A stretch of 64,000 bases of DNA, taken from contig NZ_LGTB01000007.1 in assembly GCF_001238275.1 (NCBI RefSeq), forward strand, positions 124,001 to 188,000, given 5' to 3'. The notes beneath the pieces were generated by a model that was given only the letters and a program-made list of their open reading frames with translations, had not been told where the DNA came from and made no database searches. Position 1 is the first letter of the stretch. Each line of letters starts with the position of its first letter. The translations under genes and the position numbers were made by a program. This document shows positions 11,259-20,435 of this stretch, piece after piece. Origin of the DNA: Bradyrhizobium viridifuturi (GTDB taxonomy: Bacteria > Pseudomonadota > Alphaproteobacteria > Rhizobiales > Xanthobacteraceae).

Positions 11259-12002
11259 ATGAACTGCATCAGCATCGCTGCCACCGAACCCGCAACCGGC
11301 GTAGCCGCGGAAATCTACGCGCAGACCGAAAAGAGCGGAAACACTCTCGCGACCCAACCCTCCCATTCACCCACGCGGCCGACGCCGACAAACGCCGTCA
11401 TCGAAACTATCCTGAGCCGTAGTGCTGCCAAGTACTACGACCCCAGCGCCACCCTGAGCGACGATCATATCCGCGACCTCGTGCGGATCGGCACCTCCGC
11501 GCCGACATCTTTCCATCTGCAGAACTGGCGCTTCATCGCCGCGCGTACGCCTGAGGCCAAGGCTCGGTTGCGTCCGATCGCATGGAATCAGCCTGCGATC
11601 ACCGACGCCGCCGTTACCTTCATCATCATCGGCCAGTTGGCCGATGCCAGTACCGTCCCCGAGCGCCTGGCGCCGGTGGTGGAAGCCGGCATCATGCCGG
11701 CGCACCTGGTGCCGGAATGGGAAATCCCCGCTCGCGGGCTGTATGACGATCAGCCCCAGCGGCAGCGCGACGAGGCTGTGCGCTCCGCGACCTTCGGCAC
11801 TGCGGCGATCATCTATGCGGCTCGCTCGCTGGGCCTGGGTTCGACGCCGATGATCGGTTTCGACGCAGAGGCCGTGCACCGCGAGTTCGGCCTGGGCGAA
11901 GACGAAGTCCCGGTCATGCTGTTGACCGTAGGGCCGGAGCGAGCTGGCAACTGGCCGCAGAAGCCGCGCATGCCGGTGGCCGATGTCTTGGACTTCGCAT
12001 GA
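11259..12002 (+). CDS. Nitroreductase-family protein with foreign-looking N-terminus
   Basis: Nitroreductase-family FMN enzyme of 247 residues. From about residue 44 it is a standard nitroreductase (VIETILSRSAAKYY, then IRDLVRIGTSAPTSFHLQNW with the SxPTSxxxQNW-like FMN contact, and later AARSLGLGSTPMIGF). Such enzymes reduce nitro groups or quinones with NAD(P)H. The first 30 residues (MNCISIAATEPATGVAAEIY) do not belong to that family. They resemble the start of AhpD-like / carboxymuconolactone decarboxylase proteins, the family encoded by the next gene. The simplest reading is an in-frame fusion left by a deletion. The gene is preceded by aaggagccaccc and followed at 31 bases by the AhpD-like gene. 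Confidence 0.82.
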   Translation: MNCISIAATEPATGVAAEIYAQTEKSGNTLATQPSHSPTRPTPTNAVIETILSRSAAKYYDPSATLSDDHIRDLVRIGTSAPTSFHLQNWRFIAARTPEAKARLRPIAWNQPAITDAAVTFIIIGQLADASTVPERLAPVVEAGIMPAHLVPEWEIPARGLYDDQPQRQRDEAVRSATFGTAAIIYAARSLGLGSTPMIGFDAEAVHREFGLGEDEVPVMLLTVGPERAGNWPQKPRMPVADVLDFA

Positions 12003-12033
12003 TTATCAAGCGACCCAACCACTCATGGAGACT

Positions 12034-12582
12034 ATGATGCCAAGAACTGCAGCCCTGAAGCCGGAACAGGTGCCGGCCGAGTCGAAACCGACTCTCGATG
12101 CGTTCACGAAGAACATCGGGTTCACCCCCAACATGATGGCGGCCTTCGCGCAGAGCCCGATAGCGTTCAACGCGTGGGCCACCCTGCTCGGCGCGCTAAG
12201 CAAAGCGCTCGACGTGAAGACACGCGACAGCATCGGCCTCGCGGTTTCGGAAGTGAATGGTTGCAACTATTGCCTGACGGTTCACAGCTTCACAGCCGAA
12301 CATATGGCCAAGCTGCCACCCGATGACATCATTCTCGCCCGGAAGGGCTATGCCAGCGATCCGAAACGGGATGCGGCCGTCCAGTTTGCGCGCAAAGTCA
12401 TCGAGACCCGCGGGCAGGTCAGCGACGCCGATCTGAAAGCCGTTCGCGATGCTGGATACACCGAAGCAAACATCATCGAGATCATCGCACTGGTGGCGAT
12501 GTACTCCCTGACGAATTTCTTCAACAACGTGTTCGATCCCGACAAGGACTTTCCCGCCGTTGCACCGGCTGGCTCGATCTGA
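12034..12582 (+). CDS. AhpD-like / carboxymuconolactone decarboxylase family protein
   Basis: Peroxidase-related AhpD-like protein of about 182 residues. The redox-active CxxC is present in NGCNYCLTVHSFTAEHMAK (cysteines near residues 76 and 79), with the following histidine typical of AhpD. AhpD-type proteins use this pair with peroxiredoxins to remove peroxides, though many family members have unknown partners. The ATG at 12034 follows atggag at a good distance; a second ATG directly after it is equally usable. It lies between a nitroreductase and an azoreductase gene on the same strand, probably one transcript. The CxxC makes a redox role likely; the substrate is not known. Confidence 0.86.
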   Translation: MMPRTAALKPEQVPAESKPTLDAFTKNIGFTPNMMAAFAQSPIAFNAWATLLGALSKALDVKTRDSIGLAVSEVNGCNYCLTVHSFTAEHMAKLPPDDIILARKGYASDPKRDAAVQFARKVIETRGQVSDADLKAVRDAGYTEANIIEIIALVAMYSLTNFFNNVFDPDKDFPAVAPAGSI

Positions 12583-12627
12583 GCTCTGTCCCTGTCGCAA
12601 CCTCATGAAGCCATTGGGATCGATCAC

Positions 12628-13413
12628 ATGAACATCCTCCATATTGATTGCAGTCCACGTCAGGAATCGTACAGCCGGCAGCTTTCGGCGGCGATCGTCG
12701 AAAAGCTTCTCGAGGTTGCGCCTGGGGCGAGCATCACCCGGCGCGATTTGGGGACTGAACCGTTGCCCCACGCCTTGGCTGACTACGCGGTCGCGCTGTC
12801 GTCGCCGGCCAGCTTGGCGGCCCCGCCGAAGGGCGCTCTGGATCTTGCCGACGCGCTGATCCAGGAAGTCGAGGCGGCCGATGCGATCGTCATCGGCACG
12901 CCGATGTACAATTTCACCATCCCCTCGGTGCTCAAGGCGTGGATCGACAAGATCCTGCGCGTCGGTCGCACGATGAAGTCGACGCCGACGGGGAAGGTGG
13001 GAATGCTCAACGATCGTCCGGTATTCATCGGCGTCGCCTCCGGCGGCGTCTTCTCCGGCGACCGAGCCAACCAGCCGGACTTTCTAAGGCCGTATCTGTC
13101 GCTGGCGTTTAGCTCCATTGGGCTGACGACCCAGCAATTTCTGCCCCTACAGGCCACTGCGTTCCTCGACCGAGACAAAGCCGAATTGGCGAGGGAGAGG
13201 GCCTTGGCGGCGATCGATCTGACAGTCGTGCGAGAGTTTCGAGGTGTCGACGGTTGGCCTGCGGTGCTCGCAAACGCCAATAGACCGTCTCGCGATGCCC
13301 CCTGCTCTGGAGAGCATCGCAAGGAGCATTCTGAGGGCGCGCCGCAAGCTCTTGGCGACGCGAGCATCATTACCATCCGGCCTTCGCCGGACTATCAACA
13401 CGAGGTCTTGTGA
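12628..13413 (+). CDS. azoR: FMN-dependent NADH-azoreductase, C-terminally extended
   Basis: FMN-dependent NADH-azoreductase / NAD(P)H:quinone oxidoreductase with a flavodoxin-like fold. The FMN-phosphate loop (CSPRQESYSRQLS, residues 8-20) and the family signature GTPMYNFTIPSVLKAWID (about residues 91-108) are clear. These enzymes reduce quinones and azo compounds by two electrons. The usual length is about 200 residues; here a tail of roughly 55 residues follows RERALAAIDLTV. It is polar and matches nothing I know, so a lost frame near 13215 is possible (another frame meets a stop at once). The TGA stop overlaps the ATG of the DUF3788 gene (TGATG). Confidence 0.85.
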   Translation: MNILHIDCSPRQESYSRQLSAAIVEKLLEVAPGASITRRDLGTEPLPHALADYAVALSSPASLAAPPKGALDLADALIQEVEAADAIVIGTPMYNFTIPSVLKAWIDKILRVGRTMKSTPTGKVGMLNDRPVFIGVASGGVFSGDRANQPDFLRPYLSLAFSSIGLTTQQFLPLQATAFLDRDKAELARERALAAIDLTVVREFRGVDGWPAVLANANRPSRDAPCSGEHRKEHSEGAPQALGDASIITIRPSPDYQHEVL

Positions 13414-13880
13414 TGATTTTACCTACCGGTACGATCCCCCAAATCGGCGACAGGATCACCGACAAATCAGCACCGCCCGATGAGAGTGCCGTCCGCGAAT
13501 GGATCGGACCCGAGGCGTTCGAGCATTGGGCCGAGCTGCGAAACTGGATCGACGAATTCTACCCTGGAGTTTTCGCGCCAGACTGGCTCTACGGTGGCAA
13601 GAACCGCGGCTGGTCCCTGCGCTACAAGAAGACCAAGGCGTTCACCACCTTGGTGCCGGAATACAGGCGCTCTTCGGCTATCGTGGTCATGGGTGGAACA
13701 GAGCGAGAAAAGTTTGACGAGCGGCGTTATGTCTGGCGCCCGCAATTGGTCAAGCTCTACGATGACGCCAAAACATACATTGACGGGAAATGGCTGACAG
13801 TCGCGATCTCATCGGCTGATGATCTGCATAATGTGACGGAGCTCTTGACCATGAAGCGCCCGCCACTGTCGCGCGGTTAA
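13413..13880 (+). CDS. DUF3788-family protein
   Basis: Small soluble protein of 155 residues of the DUF3788 type. The family pattern is visible in WLYGGKNRGWSLRYKKTKAFTTL (about residues 59-81), with aromatic and basic residues as in DUF1801/YdhG-like folds. The ATG at 13413 overlaps the azoreductase stop codon, which favours it over the GTG at 13410 and implies translational coupling. Function is unknown; it ends the nitroreductase-AhpD-azoreductase series. A related-fold DUF1801 protein is encoded at 32552-33010. Confidence 0.78.
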   Translation: MILPTGTIPQIGDRITDKSAPPDESAVREWIGPEAFEHWAELRNWIDEFYPGVFAPDWLYGGKNRGWSLRYKKTKAFTTLVPEYRRSSAIVVMGGTEREKFDERRYVWRPQLVKLYDDAKTYIDGKWLTVAISSADDLHNVTELLTMKRPPLSRG

Positions 13881-14026
13881 GGTCACAAAAATCCTGGATT
13901 CACGGCGTGGTGGCTCCAACGAACCCAAGTGGCATCACACAGCAATTCGACATCAAGGTCGTCGCGGAAGGCGTCGAACCTGCAGCCAATTGCGTGAGAG
14001 ATCGAAACGACCCTCGATGCCGAGAG

Positions 14027-14050
14027 GCGGATTACACTGCGCTAATCCGC
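14027..14050. repeat. Short palindrome, remnant of an intergenic repeat
   Basis: GCGGATTA at 14027-14034 pairs with TAATCCGC at 14043-14050. It resembles one end of the GTAGGG...ATCCGCC repeat at 8484-8565 and lies just before the glgX stop codon. Confidence 0.5.
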
Positions 14051-14051
14051 G

Positions 14052-16164
14052 CTACTTCACTTCACCTGCCATGAACAGCACAAACGAACGCCCGGCCGTC
14101 TTGTACGTGCTCTCGAACGCGAACTGCGCGCCTGCCGCTTGCTCCGGCGCGTTGGTATCCAGCAGCAGCGACCAGTGCGGGCCGGCCGACGTCGCCGGCA
14201 GCTTGAAGTCGACCTCGCCTTCATAGCTGTTGAGGATCACCAGCACGGTGTCGTCCTGGCCTTCGCGGGCGATCGCGGTCTTGCGGGCGCGGCCGTCGAG
14301 CACGACGCCGAAGCATTTGATCCAGCCGGTGGTCCAGTCTCTTGCGACATCTCGCGCCCGCGGCGTTGATCCAGACCACGTCGCGGATGGCGAGCTGCGG
14401 ATCACGGTCGCCGGAGAGGAAGCGGCTGCGGCGAAGGATCGGATAGTCGCGCCTCAGCTTGATCATTCGCTTGGTGAAGGCGAGCAGCCTGTTGGCGTCG
14501 TCGGAGAAATTCCAGTCGAACCAGGAGATGTCGTTGTCCTGGCAATAGGCGTTGTTGTTGCCGCGCTGGGTGCGGCCGAACTCGTCGCCGCCGAGCAGCA
14601 TCGGCGTGCCCTGCGACGCCAGCAGCGTCGCCAGCATGTTGCGCTTCTGGCGTTCGCGTAAAGCTCGAATCTCGGGATTATCGGTCGGCCCCTCGGCGCC
14701 GCAATTCCAGGAGTGGTTGTCCGACGAGCCGTCGTTGTTGTTCTCGCCGTTGGCCTCGTTGTGCTTGTTGTCGTAGCTCGCCCAGTCGTTCAGCGTGAAG
14801 CCGTCATGGGCGGTGATGAAGTTGACGCTGGCCCAGGTGCGGCGACCCTCGCGGTTGAATACGTCGTGCGAGCCGAGCAGCCGCGGCGCGAGGCTGCCTG
14901 GCGCGGCCTCACCGCGCCAGAAATCACGCACCGTGTTGCGGTATTTGTCGTTCCATTCCGCCCAGCCCGGCGGAAAGCCGCCGACCTGGTAGCCGCCGGG
15001 GCCGCAGTCCCAAGGTTCTGCGATCAGCTTGACGGTCGCGAGCAGCGGGTCCTGGTTCATCGCCTTGAGGAATCCTGACTGCTCGTCGAAGCCATAGACC
15101 TCGCGTGCCAATATGGTGCCAAGGTCGAAGCGGAAGCCGTCGACATGCATGTGGCCGGCCCAGTAGCGCAGGCTGTCCATCACCAGCTGGATTACCCGCG
15201 GATGCGACAGGTTCACCGTGTTGCCGGTGCCGGTGTCGTTGATGTAGTAGCGGCGCTTGTCGGGCAACAGCCGGTAGTAGCTCGCATTGTCGATGCCCTT
15301 GAACGACAGCGTCGGGCCGCGCTCATTGCCTTCGGCGGTGTGGTTGTAGACCACGTCGAGGATCACCTCGAGCCCGGCGCCATGCAGCCGCGACACCATC
15401 TCCTTGAACTCGCGCAGGCTGTTGGCGACATCGGCGGCATAGCGCGGGTCGGGCGCGAAGAAGCCGATCGTGTTGTAGCCCCAGTAATTGGTCAGGTGCT
15501 TGTCCAGCAGGTTGCTGTCGTTGATGAAGGAATGCACCGGCAGCAGTTCGACCGAGGTGATGCCGAGCGCCTTCAGATGATCGATCGCGGCGTTCGAGCC
15601 GAAACCGGCATAGGTGCCGCGCAAATGTTCGTCGATGCCGGGGTGCTGTTTGGTAAAGCCCTTGACGTGCGTTTCGTAGACGACGGTCTCGTCCCAATGC
15701 ACGTCCTGGCGCTGCGCCTCCTGGACCCAATCGAAATTGGGATCGACCACCACGCATTTCGGCATGAACGGCGCGCTGTCGCGCTCGTCGAAAGTGAGGT
15801 CGTCGCCGCTCTCCATCTTGTAGCCGAACACGGCCGGATTCCAGGTGAGGCTGCCGGCATGAGCGCAGGCATAGGGATCGAGCAGCAGCTTGTTCGGATT
15901 GAACCTGTGGCCGCCGTCGGGCTGGTAGGGACCGTAGACCCGATAGCCGTAGTACGTGCCCGGTTGCACGCCGTTGATGAAGCCGTGAAACACCTGGTCG
16001 GTATATTCGGGCAGCTCGAAGCGGTGCGTCTCGCGCTCGCCGTCGAACAGGCAGACCTCGACCTTGGTGGCGTTGGCGGAGAATACCGCGAAGTTGGTGC
16101 CGTGGCCGCTCCAACGGGCGCCTAGCGGATAGGGTAGTCCTTCCTCAATCGTGAAATCGGACAT
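14052..16164 (-). pseudogene. glgX: Glycogen debranching enzyme GlgX, frameshifted
   Basis: Glycogen debranching enzyme of the GH13 family (isoamylase/GlgX type), about 704 residues when repaired. It cleaves alpha-1,6 branches of phosphorylase-trimmed glycogen in the cytoplasm. The N-terminal CBM48-like domain (YPLGARWSGHGTNFAVFSAN) is followed by the catalytic barrel with DVVYNHTAEGN, VDGFRFDLGTIL (catalytic Asp), LIAEPWDCGPGGYQ (catalytic Glu) and NFITAHDGFTLND. The ATG at 16164 gives MSDFTIEEGLPYPLG. As written, the last domain is out of frame. Two single-base losses 14 bases apart (plus-strand C missing near 14339 and 14353) must be restored to read NAAGAEMSQEDWTTGWIKC. GlgP, its natural partner, is at 56777-59362. 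Confidence 0.88.
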
Positions 16165-16302
16165 CGGTCCCCCAAGGCCTGCAACTGACAAATCAACCTG
16201 CAACAAACGCCGCCGCGCGGAAAACGTTGCATGGGTGATGTTAGCGGCAAGAGTTCGTGGTTCGTATGACGCCGAGGCAGCACTCGCTCAACACATTCGG
16301 TA

Positions 16303-16423
16303 TCGTCCCGGCGAAAGCCGGGACCCATAACCACGAATGGTCATTGTTGAGCGATGTTGAAACGACGAGTTCCTTCAGCAATATCCGCCGCGGAGTATGG
16401 CTCCCGGCTTTCGCCGGGACGAC
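16303..16423. repeat. Short non-coding element with hairpin inverted ends
   Basis: Roughly 120-base element bounded by inverted arms. Each arm contains the hairpin TCCCGGC-GAAA-GCCGGGA (left arm from 16305, right arm ending at about 16422); beyond the hairpin the arms differ at some positions. The arms match the terminal repeats of the GIY-YIG element at 60056-60456, except that the stem pair T-A is replaced by C-G, which keeps the pairing. There is no coding capacity inside. It looks like a non-autonomous relative of that element. Confidence 0.75.
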
Positions 16424-16454
16424 GTATGAAGAGAATCTTGTCCCGACCTACACC

Positions 16455-16558
16455 CGTCATCGCCCGGCTCGCCCGGGCGATCCAGTACGCCGCGGCCCCT
16501 CGGCTCAAGCACTGCTGCCTCTGGAATACTGGATCACCCGCATGCGCGGGTGATGACA
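16455..16558. repeat. Palindromic intergenic repeat
   Basis: A second inverted repeat of a different family, about 30 bases after the preceding element. The left arm reads gtcatcgcccggctcgcccg and ends in gatccagta; the right arm begins tactggatcacccg and ends gggtgatgac. With the neighbouring element it fills most of the 435-base gap between glgX and the TPR gene, where I see no gene. Confidence 0.7.
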
Positions 16559-16600
16559 CCGAACACCGTCGCCCCGACATTCGCCAGGACCACGGCGCAA

Positions 16601-17965
16601 CTAGTTGTTCGCCAGCAGCGCAAACCGGCGTCTGTCGATCCGCTCGCGCACCCCTTGTCCGGCCGCCGCACAAAGATCGGGCGCGTAGAGCTGGCAGGTA
16701 CCGCGCTTCTCGATGGCCGTGTCGATCAGATGTAGAAGTCGCGCGGGCGCGATGTCGGGAGGCGCGGCAATGCGGCCGACGACGACGTGCTTTTCCATTT
16801 GCTCGTGATCGGCGTGATCGATATCGGGGTTGCGCCAGCAATTCGCGCACATGATCTTGAAGCCCTCGGAGTGCGAATAGATCACGGCGTCGCCGTCCAA
16901 TTCGTCGCTGATGTCGGCCAGCTGCCGTGCGGTCTCCTGCGTGCCCGCGAAATCGAAGAACTGGTAGTTCCGGCGCAGCAGCGTTGCCAAATGGGGGAAG
17001 ACCGGAATCTGCTGCTCGCCATAGGTGTGATGGGTAATCGGGGCGCCATCCATCAGGATGACATCGCCATAGTCGACGCCGAGATCGCGGTACAACACGC
17101 TGCGGATGATGCCGTGGCATGGGCTCAGCCGTTCGATCCACACGGTTTCCTCTTCGCCTGGATCGTCAGAGTCCGCCGTGCGCTCGGCAAGCGGCCGCTC
17201 GGCAAGCCGCACCTTGCAGGCCGGATATCCGCCTTCCGGCAAGGCGAACCGCCCGGGCGCGATGTTCTGTCCCATCCGCTTCCACACGTCCAATGCGGTC
17301 TCAACGTCGCCGGCGCCAGTGGCGCAGATTCCAAGGTTCCATTCGAAGCTGTCGACGACCTCTTGCGACAGGCTTGCAGCAGCCCGGTTTGCCGCGACGC
17401 CTTCTGCGAACTTACCTCGCGTCTTGTAGAACAGGCCCAGATTATAGTGGGGCGAGCTGTTCTGCGGATTGAGTTCAACCACCTTGCGAAGGCTGTGCTC
17501 GGCGATCGCATCGTTCTGGCGCGCCATCATCCGCGCCGCGGTGGCGAGCCCGCGCAGGATCTGCTCCTGCTCAGGTTTCCCCTCATGGAGCCTGGCCAGG
17601 CGGTCCAGCTTCTCGACCGTGGTCTGGAAGATCGGGTGTTCCGGCGGCGGCGCGTTCAGATCATCAATGTCGCGCACCGCTTCGAGGCATTGCCCAAGCG
17701 TCGAGAGGACATCGATGTCGTCATCGTGAGCATCCGCGATCTCCGAAAGCAGGTCCGCCGCCTCGTCCCTTGTGAGGCTCCGCTGGTCGACAATCCATAC
17801 CAACGCCCTCGCAGCCTCAGGCTGGTGGCGCTGGACCTTCCGCAATGGTTGGATCTTCTGCCATGCAGCCGGCTTGCGGTCCGCCTGTCCCTCTGCAACG
17901 GCGTCACGCGCAATTGCAGCGATCTCGTCGGACGAGAGAACCGCGCTGGGAGCATTCGACATCAT
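16601..17965 (-). CDS. TPR-containing hypothetical protein
   Basis: Cytoplasmic protein of 454 residues with at least one recognisable tetratricopeptide region (LRKVVELNPQNSSPHYNLGL followed by FYKTRGKFAEGVAANRAA, about residues 163-200). The N-terminal part is helical and acidic. The C-terminal part (from about residue 280) is a separate domain with THHTYGEQQIPVFPHLATL and a cysteine pair in FKIMCANCWRNPDID that could bind metal. No signal peptide is visible. Two ATG codons stand together at the start, preceded by ggagacg. It is followed by repeats and not obviously in an operon. The function is unknown; I recognise no enzyme family in the C-terminal half. Confidence 0.72.
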   Translation of the reverse strand: MMSNAPSAVLSSDEIAAIARDAVAEGQADRKPAAWQKIQPLRKVQRHQPEAARALVWIVDQRSLTRDEAADLLSEIADAHDDDIDVLSTLGQCLEAVRDIDDLNAPPPEHPIFQTTVEKLDRLARLHEGKPEQEQILRGLATAARMMARQNDAIAEHSLRKVVELNPQNSSPHYNLGLFYKTRGKFAEGVAANRAAASLSQEVVDSFEWNLGICATGAGDVETALDVWKRMGQNIAPGRFALPEGGYPACKVRLAERPLAERTADSDDPGEEETVWIERLSPCHGIIRSVLYRDLGVDYGDVILMDGAPITHHTYGEQQIPVFPHLATLLRRNYQFFDFAGTQETARQLADISDELDGDAVIYSHSEGFKIMCANCWRNPDIDHADHEQMEKHVVVGRIAAPPDIAPARLLHLIDTAIEKRGTCQLYAPDLCAAAGQGVRERIDRRRFALLANN

Positions 17966-18028
17966 CGTCTCCGTGGAGGCGCCGCGATGTGGGCAGGGAT
18001 CGGTGCGGGACGTCTCAACGCCGCGAGA

Positions 18029-18778
18029 CTACATCAATCTCATGCCCTTGAAGCTGGTATGTCCGTTCTTGCCGACGATGATGTGATCGTGCACGGCGAT
18101 CCCGAGTGGCTTGGCGATGTCGACGATCGCTTTCGTCATCTGGATGTCGGCCTGCGACGGGGTCGGGTCGCCTGAGGGATGGTTGTGCACCAGGATCAGC
18201 GCGGTGGCGGACAGTTCCAGCGCGCGCTTGATCACCTCGCGCGGATAGACCGGGGTGTGGTCGACGGTGCCGGTCTGCTGCACCTCGTCGGCGATCAGCT
18301 GGTTGCGCTTGTCGAGGAACAGCAGGCGAAATTGCTCCTTGTCGGCGAACGCCATGCCGGTGCGGCAATAGTCGATGACGTCGTTCCACGACGACAACGC
18401 GATGCTGCGCTTGATCTGGCCCTTGGCGATCCGGCCCGCCGCCGCGGCGAGCAGTTTGATCTGGTTGATCGAGGCATCCTTGACGCCGTCGACCTCGCGC
18501 AGCCGCGCCACCGGCGCGTGCACCACCTCGGCGAAGGAGCCGAATTTCTTCAGCAGCGCCTTGGCCAATGGCTTGGTGTCGCGGCGCGGGATCGCGGCGA
18601 ACAGCGCCATCTCCAGCAGCTCATAGTCGGTCAGCGCGTCGGGCCCGGCAGCATAGAAGCGCTCGCGCAGCCGCTCGCGATGGCCGTGATAGTGCGGCGT
18701 CTCGTCAGGCTCGTCGTTGCTGGCATCGGGTTTGGCGGGCATCGGCCACAACCTTGCCGTGCCGGCCGCGTTTTGCAA
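18029..18778 (-). CDS. radC: RadC-family JAB-domain protein
   Basis: RadC-family protein of 249 residues, the normal length. The N-terminal part has helix-hairpin-helix-like sequence ([20 protein letters not shown], then [20 protein letters not shown]). The C-terminal JAB/MPN metallo domain shows the metal-site motif [15 protein letters not shown] at about residues 191-205. RadC was named for a supposed role in DNA repair that is not well supported, so its true activity is open. The gene is divergent from the 3-methyladenine glycosylase gene, 81 bases apart, so the two may share a promoter region. Confidence 0.92.
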   Translation of the reverse strand: MQNAAGTARLWPMPAKPDASNDEPDETPHYHGHRERLRERFYAAGPDALTDYELLEMALFAAIPRRDTKPLAKALLKKFGSFAEVVHAPVARLREVDGVKDASINQIKLLAAAAGRIAKGQIKRSIALSSWNDVIDYCRTGMAFADKEQFRLLFLDKRNQLIADEVQQTGTVDHTPVYPREVIKRALELSATALILVHNHPSGDPTPSQADIQMTKAIVDIAKPLGIAVHDHIIVGKNGHTSFKGMRLM

Positions 18779-18859
18779 GGGCTGATGCTGTCGAGATTTG
18801 CCACCGCGCGGCGGGCGAATTACCGTCGCTTGCAGCGAGATCGAAAGGGGGAGGGCGGC

Positions 18860-19579
18860 GTGACGTCATTCAAGGTGATCCGCGCGCGCGCCGAGAAGCG
18901 CAAGGGCGGGCCGAAGGCGCTGGAGAAGCTGCTGCACCCGCCGGCCGGCGCCAAGGCACTGGCCAAGCTCGGCGACGACCGCGTACTGGCCGAAATGACC
19001 CGGCGCGTGTTCTGCGCGGGCTTCGCCTGGAGTGTGATCGACGCCAAATGGGAAGGCTTCGAGGCAGCCTTCCTCGGCTTTCAGCCGGCCAAGCTCGCCT
19101 TCAAGCCCGATGAATTCTGGGAGAAGCTCACGGGCGACGCCAGGATCGTGCGCAACGGCGCCAAGATCATGTCGGTCCGCGACAATGGCCACTTCGTGCA
19201 GGAGATCGCGCGCGAGCACGGCAGCTTCGGCAAATTCCTCGCGGCATGGCCGTCATCCAACGAGATCGGGCTGCTGGAGCTGCTCGCCAAGCGCGGCAGC
19301 CGGCTCGGCGGCAACACCGGGCAGATGCTGCTGCGCTTCCTGGGCTGGGACGGCTTCGTCACCTCGCGTGATGTCGTGGCCTGCCTGCGCGATGCCGGGC
19401 TCGATATTGCGGAGGAGGTCAAGTCGAAGCGCGATCTCGCCAAGGTGCAGGCGCAGTTCAACGCCTGGGCGGAAGAGACCGGGCTGCCCTACCTGCATCT
19501 GTCGCGGATCTGCGCGATGTCGATCGGCGACAATCACACGCCCGAGGAGATCGAGCGGCGCACGCGGAGTGACTATTGA
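18860..19579 (+). CDS. DNA-3-methyladenine glycosylase I-like protein
   Basis: Protein of 239 residues from the DNA-3-methyladenine glycosylase I (Tag) family, which removes 3-methyladenine from alkylated DNA in base excision repair. Visible family segments are [20 protein letters not shown] (about residues 46-65), [31 protein letters not shown] and [20 protein letters not shown]. The start is the GTG at 18860, chosen because gggggaggg lies just upstream; the frame stays open further left only by chance, over radC. It is longer than E. coli Tag (187 residues) at the N-terminus, and the zinc-site cysteine/histidine set of classical Tag is not obvious, so substrate range may differ. Confidence 0.82.
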   Translation: MTSFKVIRARAEKRKGGPKALEKLLHPPAGAKALAKLGDDRVLAEMTRRVFCAGFAWSVIDAKWEGFEAAFLGFQPAKLAFKPDEFWEKLTGDARIVRNGAKIMSVRDNGHFVQEIAREHGSFGKFLAAWPSSNEIGLLELLAKRGSRLGGNTGQMLLRFLGWDGFVTSRDVVACLRDAGLDIAEEVKSKRDLAKVQAQFNAWAEETGLPYLHLSRICAMSIGDNHTPEEIERRTRSDY

Positions 19580-19610
19580 GTTTGTTGAGGTCGGCTAGAC
19601 CTGCACCCAA

Positions 19611-20435
19611 TTACACTTGCACCCACGGCTTCTCGCCGTGGCGTTCGGACAGGGTGAAGATCTCGACGCCGTCGGCGGTGACGCCGACCGAGTGCTCGAA
19701 CTGTGCCGACAGCGAACGGTCGCGGGTCACCGCGGTCCAGCCGTCGGACAGGATCTTCACATGCGGCTTGCCGAGATTGATCATCGGCTCGATGGTGAAG
19801 AACATGCCGGGCTTCAGCGGCGCGCCTTCGCCGGGGCGGCCGATATGGATGATGTTCGGCTCGTCGTGGAACAGGCGGCCGAGGCCATGGCCGCAGAAGT
19901 CGCGCACCACGCTCATGCCCTGCGGCTCGACGAAGCTCTGGATGGCGTGGCCGATATCGCCCGTGGTGGCGCCGGGCTTCACCGCCGCGATGCCGCGCAT
20001 CATCGCCTCATAGGTCACTTCGATCAGCCTCTCCGCCTTCCGCGCGATGGCGCCGATCGCATACATCCGGCTCGAGTCGCCATACCAGCCGTCGACGATG
20101 AAGGTGACGTCGACATTGACGATGTCGCCTTCCTTCAGCGGGCGGTCGCCCGGCATGCCGTGGCAGACCACGTGATTGATCGAGGTGCAGGTCGAGTAGC
20201 GATAGCCGCGATACATCAGCGTCGCCGGATAGGCGCCGTGATCGAAGGCGAACTTGCGAACGAATTCGTCGATGACAGAGGTCGGTACGCCCGGCTTGAC
20301 GATGTCGGTCAGCGCATCGAGGCATTTCGACACCAGCGCGCCCGCCTTGCGCATGCCGGTAAAGCCGCTCGGTCCGTGCAGCTTGATCTGGCCGGTCTTG
20401 CGAAGCGAGGTGTCGGTGGCGTCGATATAGCTCAT
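19611..20435 (-). CDS. map: Type I methionine aminopeptidase
   Basis: Methionine aminopeptidase type I of 274 residues, which removes the initiator methionine from new proteins. The pita-bread fold is recognisable, with metal ligands in NVDVTFIVDGWYGDSSRMY (two Asp), GHGLGRLFHDEPNI (His), FTIEPMINLG (Glu) and AQFEHSVGVT (Glu). The active-site histidine lies in TSINHVVCHGMPG. A short N-terminal extension (about 20 residues) precedes the catalytic core, as is usual in alphaproteobacteria. It is convergent with the glycosylase gene, 31 bases apart. An essential function is expected and the gene is intact. Confidence 0.95.
   Translation of the reverse strand: MSYIDATDTSLRKTGQIKLHGPSGFTGMRKAGALVSKCLDALTDIVKPGVPTSVIDEFVRKFAFDHGAYPATLMYRGYRYSTCTSINHVVCHGMPGDRPLKEGDIVNVDVTFIVDGWYGDSSRMYAIGAIARKAERLIEVTYEAMMRGIAAVKPGATTGDIGHAIQSFVEPQGMSVVRDFCGHGLGRLFHDEPNIIHIGRPGEGAPLKPGMFFTIEPMINLGKPHVKILSDGWTAVTRDRSLSAQFEHSVGVTADGVEIFTLSERHGEKPWVQV

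Noticed and set aside
16787-18175. Open frame of 462 codons opposite the TPR gene
   Set aside because: Antisense shadow running into radC; no domain.
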